This document shows positions 45,524 to 53,441 of a stretch of 64,000 nucleotides of DNA, one piece after another. The DNA comes from CAUPWF01 sp036656795 (lineage in GTDB: Bacteria > Bacillota > Clostridia > Lachnospirales > Lachnospiraceae): contig JAVXHR010000010.1 of the NCBI GenBank assembly GCA_036656795.1, positions 1-64,000 on the forward strand, given 5' to 3'. Numbering within the stretch: position 1 is the first letter of the stretch; each line of letters starts with the position of its first letter. A model generated the notes under the pieces. It saw nothing but the letters and a program-made list of their open reading frames with translations, searched no databases and had not been told where the DNA came from. The position numbers and the translations under genes are program-made.

Positions 45524-45754
45524 ACTAAATTCGTACGGCGCTTCGCTTGTACTCTCTCCCTTTGGGAAGTTCGATTTACTAGGCTCGATAGAACCTCGCC
45601 AAGTTCCCTCGAACAAACTTCGTACTAAATTCGTACGGCGCTTCGCTTGTACTCTCTCCCTTTGGGAAGTTCGATTTACTAGGCTCGATAGAACCTCGCC
45701 AAGTTCCCTCGAACAAACTTCGTACTAAATTCGTACGGCGCTTCGCTTGTACTC
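45524..45754. repeat. Perfect 100-bp tandem repeat, 2.3 copies
   Basis: The unit starting ACTAAATTCGTACGG occurs at 45524-45623 and again, identical, at 45624-45723. The first 31 bases recur at 45724-45754. By my count 48 of 100 bases are G or C, more than the surroundings. Internal complements include CGTAC with GTACG around seven bases at each unit junction, and GTTCGA with TCGAAC within the unit. The period is not a multiple of three, so it is not a coding repeat. Confidence 0.95.
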
Positions 45755-45764
45755 ATTAAGTACT

Positions 45765-46757
45765 CTAGTTTTGTGCCTGTACAGCGGTAATTGCCACAAC
45801 TCCTTCAATATCAGTAGCACTGCAACCACGTGATAGATCGTTAACCGGTGCGGCTATTCCTTGGGTTAATGGTCCGTATGCTTCTGCTTTTGCAAGTCTT
45901 TGAACCAATTTGTACCCAATGTTTCCTGCATCAAGATCCGGGAAGATCAAGACATTAGCATGTCCTGCTACGGAACTTCCGGGTGCTTTTGATTCTCCTA
46001 TTTCCGGAACAATTGCAGCGTCTAACTGTAATTCTCCATCTAGCTCCACTTCCGGATGTTGTTCTTTTGCAATACGTGTTGCCTCTACTACTTTATCAAC
46101 ATCTGCATGTTTTGCACTTCCTTTGGAGGAATGTGACAGCATTGCAACTTTTGCTTTTTTACCTGTTAATAATTCAAATGATTCTGCGGAAGAAACGGCA
46201 ATTGCAGCAAGTTTTTCTGGATCTGGATTCTGTTCCAATCCTGAATCTCCAAAGACAAATGTTCCTTGTTCACCCATTTCACAGTCCGGTACAACCATAA
46301 CAAAAAATGCAGATACTAATTTGGTGCCTGGCTTTGTTTTTAAAATCTGGAGACATGGTCTCAATGTATCTGCTGTTGAGTGACATGCCCCTGATACCAT
46401 CCCGTCGGCATCTTTCATCTTAACCATCATAACACCATAATATAGATAATTCGTCAGTAAAAGTTTTCTTGCCTGTTCTTCTGTCATTCCTTTTGCCTGT
46501 CGAAGTTCTACTAACTTCGTAATATAACTCTCTGTCTTATCACATGTTGCCGGATCCACAATTGTAGCTCCCAAAAGATTATAATTGGCACCATTTTTGG
46601 CAACCTCTTCTTTACTTCCAATTAAAATCAAGTTAGCTGTTCCTGCTTTTAAAACTGCCTCCGCTGCTTCATAAGTTCTTTGGTCTTCTGTTTCCGGAAG
46701 AACAATTGTTTTTAGATCTGACTTTGCTTTTGCTTTTATTTCATCTATAAATCCCAT
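45765..46757 (-). CDS. pta: Phosphate acetyltransferase
   Basis: 330 residues from ATG 46757 (MGFIDEIKAK), after AAGGGG. An in-frame start at 46853 lies beyond the promoter and is rejected. Signatures are VLPETEDQRTYEAA, MVSGACHSTADTLRP and VFPDLDAGNIGYKLVQR. It interconverts acetyl-CoA and acetyl phosphate, upstream of AckA in acetate formation. Confidence 0.97.
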   Translation of the reverse strand: MGFIDEIKAKAKSDLKTIVLPETEDQRTYEAAEAVLKAGTANLILIGSKEEVAKNGANYNLLGATIVDPATCDKTESYITKLVELRQAKGMTEEQARKLLLTNYLYYGVMMVKMKDADGMVSGACHSTADTLRPCLQILKTKPGTKLVSAFFVMVVPDCEMGEQGTFVFGDSGLEQNPDPEKLAAIAVSSAESFELLTGKKAKVAMLSHSSKGSAKHADVDKVVEATRIAKEQHPEVELDGELQLDAAIVPEIGESKAPGSSVAGHANVLIFPDLDAGNIGYKLVQRLAKAEAYGPLTQGIAAPVNDLSRGCSATDIEGVVAITAVQAQN

Positions 46758-46794
46758 TCTGTAATACCCCTTTCCATTTTTTCTCACTATTTTA

Positions 46795-46823
46795 ATTATA
46801 CTCCAAAGTGGTGCTGGATTCAA
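46795..46823 (-). promoter_or_regulatory. Promoter of pta
   Basis: On the minus strand TTGAAT (46823-46818), 17 bases, TATAAT (46800-46795). Confidence 0.75.
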
Positions 46824-46846
46824 GAGCCAATTCGTCCTTTGCTCCG

Positions 46847-46875
46847 TTGCCACAATTGACTTTCTATAGTATAAT
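46847..46875 (+). promoter_or_regulatory. Promoter of tmcAL
   Basis: TTGCCA (46847-46852), 17 bases, TATAAT (46870-46875). It is back-to-back with the pta promoter; the two -35 boxes are 23 bp apart. Confidence 0.78.
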
Positions 46876-46915
46876 TAAAAAAAGAATACAAACTATAGAG
46901 GAGCTTGAATATAAC

Positions 46916-48199
46916 ATGAAGATTGTAGGACTTGTAACAGAATATAATCCATTTCATAATGGACATCAATATCATATCGAAAAATCTTTGGAAGTAACGG
47001 GTGCAGATGCTGCCATTGTAGTTATGACTGGAAATTATGTACAACGTGGAACACCGGCCATTATGCCCAAACATCTTAGAACACAGGTTGCTTTAGAAGC
47101 AGGTGTTTCTGTTGTATTGGAACTACCTGTATGCTACTCAACCGGAAGTGCGGAATATTTCGCTACCGGTGCAATTTCCCTCTTTGAAAAGTTGGGTTGT
47201 ATCGATTCAGTGTGTTTTGGTACCGAATGTGGTGATTATGATATCTTGAATTCCATTGCACATATTCTTGTGGAAGAACCAATCGCATATAAAGAACGAC
47301 TAAAGCACTATTTAAAACGTGGAGATTCTTTCCCATTGGCTCGACAAAAAGCACTTAAGGAATATCAGAACGATAACACGTTAGATCAGATCTTGGAGCA
47401 GCCTAATAATATTCTTGGAATTGAATATCTAAAAACCTTATACCAGACAAATAGTACTATCACACCTTATGTTATACAACGAAAAGAAGCCGATTACCAT
47501 GATATGGAGCTTGGAAGCACTTATAGCTCCGCCTCTGCCATTCGTCGTTTATTGGCATTTTCCGGTAATACCGTACATGTAGATGCAGATATGGAATACG
47601 ACGAGCCTATTTTAACCGATATCTTGACCCGTTTAGAAGAACAAGTTCCAAAGACATGTATTCATTTGCTTGAAGAAAATCATCGCATTCGTTATCCTAT
47701 CTATTCCAATGATTTTTCATTATTATTAAAATACAAACTATTAACAGAAACGCGGGATTCACTCCTTCAATATGTTGATATTACTAAAGAACTAGCCAAC
47801 CGTATTATAAATCATGTTAATAATTTTATCTCATTTGAACAATTTTGTGATTTATTAAAAACAAGGGCTTTTACCTACACACGCATTAGTCGCGCCCTGC
47901 TCCATATCCTATTGGATATAAAAAAAGAATCCATGACTTCTTATAGTAGCCATGGATATCATGCTTATGCACATGTTCTTGGATTTCGAGAAGATGCACT
48001 CTCTGTTCTTACAACTATCAGTGCTACTTCCACCATTCCTATCATCACAAAATTAACTGCTACTGACGCTCTAGACCAATTGGGATTGCAGATGTTGCAA
48101 CAAGATATTCATGCTTCAAATCTATACGAAACTGTTATCACCGATAAATTTAAATACCCTTTTATCAATGAATATGAGCAATCTGTTGTAAAAATATAG
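46916..48199 (+). CDS. tmcAL: tRNA(Met) cytidine acetate ligase
   Basis: 427 residues from ATG 46916 (MKIVGLVTEYNPFHNGH), preceded by GAGGAG; an earlier in-frame start lies upstream of the promoter. The nucleotidyltransferase HxGH-like motif PFHNGHQYH, VVMTGNYVQRGTPA and STYSSASAIRRLL mark TmcAL (YlbM), which makes N4-acetylcytidine at the wobble base of elongator tRNA-Met using acetate and ATP. Its position beside pta-ackA is suggestive, since acetate is its substrate. Confidence 0.93.
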   Translation: MKIVGLVTEYNPFHNGHQYHIEKSLEVTGADAAIVVMTGNYVQRGTPAIMPKHLRTQVALEAGVSVVLELPVCYSTGSAEYFATGAISLFEKLGCIDSVCFGTECGDYDILNSIAHILVEEPIAYKERLKHYLKRGDSFPLARQKALKEYQNDNTLDQILEQPNNILGIEYLKTLYQTNSTITPYVIQRKEADYHDMELGSTYSSASAIRRLLAFSGNTVHVDADMEYDEPILTDILTRLEEQVPKTCIHLLEENHRIRYPIYSNDFSLLLKYKLLTETRDSLLQYVDITKELANRIINHVNNFISFEQFCDLLKTRAFTYTRISRALLHILLDIKKESMTSYSSHGYHAYAHVLGFREDALSVLTTISATSTIPIITKLTATDALDQLGLQMLQQDIHASNLYETVITDKFKYPFINEYEQSVVKI

Positions 48200-48231
48200 A
48201 TTTACAATTTTCTATAAACCAAGTACCGTTT

Positions 48232-49098
48232 TTATCCCATTTTTTTTGTACAGGCAATTGCCATAGCTCCTGGTCCCAGGTGGCAGGATACACTTAGGGA
48301 TAATTTGTCCATATATACGTTATACTTCGGGAAACGATCTTCTATCTCATGTTTCCATTCCATTGCCAATTCTTCCGAGCAAGTGTAGGCTGCCTGTAAG
48401 TGAATCGGTTGATTTGAGAAGCGATGGGTTAGGTCTTTGTCTAATGCATCTAACATTGTTTTTTTCGCCTGCTTCCATCCTCGTACCTTAGCATAAGCAT
48501 CTAGCTTATCTCCTTGTATCTGTAGCACCGGTTTCAAATTAAGCACTGTTCCAATTGCGGCGGCGGCGGCAGTAATACGTCCACCTTTTTTCAGATATTT
48601 CAAAGTATCTACTGTAATATAGATACTGGATTCCAATTTTTCTGTTTCCAGATATTCTCTGATTTCTATGGCTGATTTCCCACTTTTTGCTAATTCTATA
48701 GCATCTAATACCGATTGACGCTGTGTAACAGAAATCCTCTGATTATCTACTACTTGTACTTTTCCATCATAGTCCTTGGCAAGCACTACCGCATTGTGAC
48801 ATGAACTGCTAAGTCCACTGGACATTGGAATATGAAGTACTTCTTCATAAGTTTCCAGTAATCCATCCCACAATTCCATAACATCTCCAGGAGTTGGCTG
48901 AGAAGTTGTAATGTCAGAATCTTCTCCCAGTTTTTTATAAAATTCTTCCTGAGTCAGATTGATTTCCTCATGGTATAGTTCTCCATCTATAAAGAATGGC
49001 ATTGGTAATACCTTGATTCCAAATTCTTTTCCTTGCGCCTGCGTGATTCCGCTGTTACTGTCTGTAACGATTGCAACTTTTTGTTGTATCTCTGCCAT
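48232..49098 (-). CDS. DegV-family fatty-acid-binding protein
   Basis: 288 residues from ATG 49098 (MAEIQQKVAI), after AGGAGG. VAIVTDSNSGITQ, the TSQPTPGD loop and HIPMSSGLSSSCH match DegV/FakB proteins, which bind a fatty acid and present it to FakA for phosphorylation. No fakA gene is visible here. It starts just after the walJ stop. Confidence 0.93.
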   Translation of the reverse strand: MAEIQQKVAIVTDSNSGITQAQGKEFGIKVLPMPFFIDGELYHEEINLTQEEFYKKLGEDSDITTSQPTPGDVMELWDGLLETYEEVLHIPMSSGLSSSCHNAVVLAKDYDGKVQVVDNQRISVTQRQSVLDAIELAKSGKSAIEIREYLETEKLESSIYITVDTLKYLKKGGRITAAAAAIGTVLNLKPVLQIQGDKLDAYAKVRGWKQAKKTMLDALDKDLTHRFSNQPIHLQAAYTCSEELAMEWKHEIEDRFPKYNVYMDKLSLSVSCHLGPGAMAIACTKKMG

Positions 49099-49118
49099 GC
49101 TCTTTCTCCTCCTGTACA

Positions 49119-49916
49119 CTATATAGTAATTACCTCTGATACGGTATGACGATTAGCAACTTTCATATTAATATCTTCTCCATGATATGGGTTATCCCCC
49201 ATAGTCACTTCTAATTTCACCGTTTCATATGCGAGTTTTGCATAATTGTTTTCTTCACTTAAATGTCCTAATATTACATGTTTTAAGTCCTCATGTAGTA
49301 TATCACAAAGTAGACGTCCTGACAATTCATTGGATAAATGTCCCTTGGATCCCAGTACTCTCTGTTTTAAAGAATAGGGATAGGAACCAACCTCCAACAT
49401 ATGAATATCATGATTGGCCTCTAACAGTAAGGCATCTAATTTCTTGAGATTCTCAACAATATAATCATCGTAGACACCCAGATCTGTAGCAATTGCAACG
49501 GCCTGTTTCCCGTGTTCTATTCGATACCCCGTTGGTTCGTTTGCATCATGAGAGATGGAAAATGGTTTGATTCGTATATCTCCCATTTCAAAAAATTCAT
49601 CGACTTGTACTTCATGTAACAATCCACTTGGCATAGCACCTATAGAATTACAATTTATAATTCCTTCAATGGTACCCTTAGATGCATAGATAGGTAATTG
49701 ATATTTCCGGCTATATACTCCAAGACCTTTAATATGATCTGAATGTTCATGCGTAATTAGAATTCCATTCAGCTCATCTCCTTTAATATCAATACTATGT
49801 AACCCTTCATCAATTCTTTTTTTACTAATTCCGGTATCTACCAGTAAGTGTGTGTGATCACTTCCTACATAGATGCAATTTCCACTACTCCCACTGGCTA
49901 TACTACATAATCTCAT
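49119..49916 (-). CDS. walJ: Metallo-beta-lactamase-fold exonuclease, WalJ/YycJ
   Basis: 265 residues. CSIASGSSGNCIYVG starts the protein; the metal motif ITHEHSDHIKG and GSKGHLSNE are characteristic of YycJ/WalJ, a 5'-3' exonuclease-like protein studied in mismatch repair. AGGAGA precedes ATG 49916. No walRK genes are near. Confidence 0.9.
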   Translation of the reverse strand: MRLCSIASGSSGNCIYVGSDHTHLLVDTGISKKRIDEGLHSIDIKGDELNGILITHEHSDHIKGLGVYSRKYQLPIYASKGTIEGIINCNSIGAMPSGLLHEVQVDEFFEMGDIRIKPFSISHDANEPTGYRIEHGKQAVAIATDLGVYDDYIVENLKKLDALLLEANHDIHMLEVGSYPYSLKQRVLGSKGHLSNELSGRLLCDILHEDLKHVILGHLSEENNYAKLAYETVKLEVTMGDNPYHGEDINMKVANRHTVSEVITI

Positions 49917-49929
49917 CGTATCTGTTCTC

Positions 49930-50517
49930 CTACTTTTCTAATATCTTTGCAATTTGTTCACAAGTACTTTGAAATGTTCCATTGTTATCAATGACCCTTT
50001 GACAACGTTGTCGAAAGATATATTCGGAAGCTTGTACTGCAACAATCTGTTCTATTTTTTTTATTGTATACCCACGTTGTTCCCGTAATCGTCGTTTTCT
50101 TATCTCTTCGCTGACATATACATACCAAAGTTCATCACAGATTTCTTCATAATGACCTTCAATCAATAACGCTGCCTCTAAAACAAATAACTGAGTTCCT
50201 TTATTCTTTTCAAATTCAATCTGTTGTCTCACATAATTTTTTACAGCCGGATGTACAATTTGATTCAATGCTAATAACTGAGTCTCATCTTGGAACACAA
50301 TCTCTGCTAATTGTTCCCGATTCAACTGTCCATCATTAGATAGAATCTGAGTGCCAAAATGAGCCACTATATTATCAAAGCATGGAGTCCCTGCTTGTTG
50401 CAAATAACACGCTATCTCATCTGCCTGATATGTTTTTGCTTGATATTGATATTTGAGATAGGTAAGTACACGACTCTTACCTGAGCCAACACCACCTGTA
50501 ATTCCTATTATTTTCAA
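49930..50517 (-). CDS. coaE: Dephospho-CoA kinase
   Basis: 195 residues if read from TTG 50517, giving the usual family start KIIGITGGVGSGKSRVL, seven bases after AGAGGAT. An open frame reaches ATG 50583 but then overlaps polA. The P-loop is GGVGSGKS, with ADEIACYLQQ and VLEAALLIEGHY downstream. It is the last step of CoA synthesis. The polA-coaE order is common in Firmicutes. Confidence 0.93.
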   Translation of the reverse strand: MKIIGITGGVGSGKSRVLTYLKYQYQAKTYQADEIACYLQQAGTPCFDNIVAHFGTQILSNDGQLNREQLAEIVFQDETQLLALNQIVHPAVKNYVRQQIEFEKNKGTQLFVLEAALLIEGHYEEICDELWYVYVSEEIRKRRLREQRGYTIKKIEQIVAVQASEYIFRQRCQRVIDNNGTFQSTCEQIAKILEK

Positions 50518-50551
50518 TCTTTTATCCTCTGCCTTGTCCACCGCATCCATT

Positions 50552-53167
50552 TTATTTTGCTTCATACCAATTATTTCCAACATGCATATCTATCACTAAT
50601 GGAACAAGCAGCTGTGCAGCGCCCTCCATCTCTTTTCTCAAGATATCCTGTACTTGTTCTAATTCTTCCTTATATGCTTCTACTAATAACTCATCGTGAA
50701 CTTGCAGTACCAGTCTAGACTTCATATGCCCTTCTTTTAAAGCCTCATTCACACCAATCATTGCGATTTTCATTACATCTGCTGCTGTTCCTTGAATAGG
50801 TGAATTCATGGCAATTCGTTCTCCAAATGCACGTTGCATGAAATTACCGGAGTTTAATTCCGGAATAGGTCTTTGCCGTCCATAAAGCGTATCTACATGC
50901 CCTTTTTCTTTTGCTTGTGCCACTGCGTGGTCAAGAAACCCTTTAATACTGGGATAGGTATCAAAATATGTATTAATATAGTTTGTAGCTTCTTTTTTTG
51001 TAATACTTAGATCCTGACTTAGTCCAAAAGAACTAATACCATATACAATTCCAAAATTAACTGCTTTTGCATTTCTTCTCTGTAAATTTGTCACCTCATC
51101 AAATGGGGTATGAAATACTTGTGATGCTGTAATACGATGAATATCTTGTTCTTCCTTATACGCACGAATCAATTCTTCATCTCCAGAACAATGTGCAAGA
51201 ATACGTAATTCAATCTGTGAATAATCCGCATCTACAAATTGATATCCTTCTTCCGGAATAAATACTTTCCGAATAAGACGACCAAGTTCCATACGAATTG
51301 GAATATTCTGAAGATTGGGTTCCGTACTACTAATGCGACCAGTCGCAGTAATGGTCTGATTGAATTTGCTATGAATTCTTCCATCTGTATCAATACAATG
51401 TGCTAATCCATCTGCATAGGTTGATTTCAGCTTTGTCAATTGTCGATATTCCAAAATCTTGGAAACAATCGGATATTCCGGTGCCAGTTTTTCCAGCACT
51501 TCCGCTGCCGTAGAATACCCTGTTTTGGTTTTCTTTCCAAAGGGCAATTCCAGATGTTCAAACAATACCACACCTAACTGTTTTGGAGAATTAATATTAA
51601 ACTCTTCTTTTGCCAGACCATAGATATCTTTCTCCAGTTCTACAATCTTTGTTCCCAATTCATCTCCATAAACTTTCAGTGCTTCTGCATTGACTTTTAC
51701 TCCTGCTGTTTCCATATCAAACAGCGTATAAACTAATGGCATCTCAATCTTCTCATATAATGACATCATCCCACTTGCTTGTAACTTTTCTCTTAATGGT
51801 ACAACACCAGCATATGCCACATATGCCTCGTAACAAGCCTGTTCTACGTCTTCTAGATTATAATCAATCATCAGATCCAACTGTTCATGTGCTATGTCTA
51901 TATACGTATAATCGTTTTTAAGTGGATTCAACAAATATGCCGCTATAATCATATCAAAACTAGACTTCCTGTTTTCCAAATCAAGAAACGATAATACATC
52001 TTTAATATTCATCATAGAAAAACATGATATCACACGGGCAATTTCCTCTAATTGATGGAACAGATACCTCATATCCATCTCGCATCCGGTATGAATATGA
52101 TAGATATCCCCCTCGCCGTATGCAATTACAATTCCATCATAGTTTGTCATCTGTGAAAAAAGTGGCAACACATTTTTGCTCTCTTTAATGAAAGAAGCCC
52201 CTACTATATTCTTCGTTTTGGCCTCTGCAAAAACTATTTCCGCATTTTTTCTATCTCGAATATCATGAAACCCATCCGTCACTTTATTCTTTGGTGTTTT
52301 TACTTCAAATCTCCCAAGTAAGTTTTTAAATTGCAGTCGTTGAAACCACACATATGCTTCTTTTGTATAAATATCTCCTAGCTTTGCATCTGTCAATTCA
52401 TAATCAATATCTGCATCCACTTCAATTGTTGCCAGTGTTTTACTTAACTGTGCCTGTTCATAATATTCTTGAAGTGCCTTGCTTGCCCGTGGTGGTTTAA
52501 CTTCCTCCACATGGGCATATGCATTCTCAATTGACCCATATTCTACAATAATCTTAGTTGCAGTCTTTTCACCTATACTTGGCACTCCCGGAATATTGTC
52601 AGACGCATCACCCATCAGTGCTTTTACATCGATAAATTCTTGAGGAGATACCTGATAGCGTTCTTTAACATCTGATGCATAATAATCTTCTACTTCCGTT
52701 TTCCCTTGTTTTGTTTTGGGGATGCGAATCTTTACACAAGTTGATGCCAATTGCAGTAGGTCTCGGTCTCCGGAGATTACAGCCACTTCCATTCCACGAA
52801 TTTCGCACTGCTTGCACAAGGTACCAAGAAGATCATCTGCTTCTAGTCCTGCCTGTTCAATTATCTTAATTCCCATAGCTTGTAAGACTTCTTTAATAAT
52901 TGGAACCTGTTGACGAAGTTCCTCAAGCATTGGTTTTCTTGTCCCTTTATATGGAGCATACATCTCATGTCGAAATGTTGGTGCATGATTATCAAATGCA
53001 ACCGTTAGATACTCCGGTTTTTCTTCTGTTAATATCTTAAACAAAATATTTAAGAATCCATAGATTGCATTAGTATGCAGTCCCTCTGAATTTGTAAGGT
53101 CCGGCACTCCATAAAAAGCCCTGTGCAAAATGCTATGTCCATCTATTAATACAATCTTTTCACTCAT
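50552..53167 (-). CDS. polA: DNA polymerase I
   Basis: 871 residues from ATG 53167 (MSEKIVLIDGHS), after GGAG. The N-terminal 5' nuclease has GLEADDLLGTL and GDASDNIPGVPSIGEKTA. The middle 3'-5' exonuclease domain is degenerate: the catalytic DxE is not seen. The polymerase has motif A DADYSQIELRILAH, motif B RRNAKAVNFGIVYG and motif C VLQVHDELLVEA. It acts in Okazaki processing and repair, probably without proofreading, as in other Firmicutes. Confidence 0.97.
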   Translation of the reverse strand: MSEKIVLIDGHSILHRAFYGVPDLTNSEGLHTNAIYGFLNILFKILTEEKPEYLTVAFDNHAPTFRHEMYAPYKGTRKPMLEELRQQVPIIKEVLQAMGIKIIEQAGLEADDLLGTLCKQCEIRGMEVAVISGDRDLLQLASTCVKIRIPKTKQGKTEVEDYYASDVKERYQVSPQEFIDVKALMGDASDNIPGVPSIGEKTATKIIVEYGSIENAYAHVEEVKPPRASKALQEYYEQAQLSKTLATIEVDADIDYELTDAKLGDIYTKEAYVWFQRLQFKNLLGRFEVKTPKNKVTDGFHDIRDRKNAEIVFAEAKTKNIVGASFIKESKNVLPLFSQMTNYDGIVIAYGEGDIYHIHTGCEMDMRYLFHQLEEIARVISCFSMMNIKDVLSFLDLENRKSSFDMIIAAYLLNPLKNDYTYIDIAHEQLDLMIDYNLEDVEQACYEAYVAYAGVVPLREKLQASGMMSLYEKIEMPLVYTLFDMETAGVKVNAEALKVYGDELGTKIVELEKDIYGLAKEEFNINSPKQLGVVLFEHLELPFGKKTKTGYSTAAEVLEKLAPEYPIVSKILEYRQLTKLKSTYADGLAHCIDTDGRIHSKFNQTITATGRISSTEPNLQNIPIRMELGRLIRKVFIPEEGYQFVDADYSQIELRILAHCSGDEELIRAYKEEQDIHRITASQVFHTPFDEVTNLQRRNAKAVNFGIVYGISSFGLSQDLSITKKEATNYINTYFDTYPSIKGFLDHAVAQAKEKGHVDTLYGRQRPIPELNSGNFMQRAFGERIAMNSPIQGTAADVMKIAMIGVNEALKEGHMKSRLVLQVHDELLVEAYKEELEQVQDILRKEMEGAAQLLVPLVIDMHVGNNWYEAK

Positions 53168-53244
53168 ATTGGTTCTCCATATCGTCAATATCATTACTTT
53201 ACTACTATACACTAATCTATCTTATATTTAAAGATGTTTATAAA

Positions 53245-53287
53245 AAAAGCACTAACCATTCATTACCTCTTCCTGGTTAGTGCTTTT
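53245..53287 (-). terminator. Terminator after tRNA-Leu
   Basis: On the minus strand AAAAGCACTAACCA pairs exactly with TGGTTAGTGCTTTT (15-base loop), followed by T bases. It lies between the tRNA and polA. Confidence 0.9.
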
Positions 53288-53294
53288 ATCTGAG

Positions 53295-53377
53295 TGCGGC
53301 TGGTGGGACTTGAACCCACACGAGGTCACCCCCGCAAGATTTTGAGTCTTGTGCGTCTGCCATTCCGCCACAGCCGC
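53295..53377 (-). tRNA. tRNA-Leu (anticodon CAA)
   Basis: The minus strand reads GCGGCTGTGGCGGAATGGC at the 5' end, anticodon arm CAAGA-CTCAAAA-TCTTG (anticodon CAA), a long class II variable arm, T arm GTGGGTTCAAGTCCCAC and acceptor CAGCCGC plus discriminator A. CCA is not encoded. A36-A37-A38 are all A, the recognition pattern for MiaA/MiaB modification. Confidence 0.96.
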
Positions 53378-53380
53378 TCA

Positions 53381-53401
53381 CTCGGTTCTTTACGAACCGA
53401 G
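53381..53401 (-). repeat. Hairpin in front of the tRNA
   Basis: CTCGGTTC (53381-53388) and GAACCGAG (53394-53401) pair around five bases in the 5' leader of the tRNA transcript, between promoter and tRNA. It may help 5' processing. Confidence 0.6.
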
Positions 53402-53405
53402 GTTA

Positions 53406-53434
53406 ATAATATCATACTTTTAACATTTTGACAA
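53406..53434 (-). promoter_or_regulatory. Promoter of tRNA-Leu
   Basis: On the minus strand TTGTCA (53434-53429), 17 bases, TATTAT (53411-53406). Confidence 0.75.
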
Positions 53435-53441
53435 GTTTTTT

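Noticed and set aside
45519..45728. Open frame across the 100-bp repeats
   Set aside because: The repeat period is not a multiple of three, so the two units are read in different frames; no ribosome site or family match.
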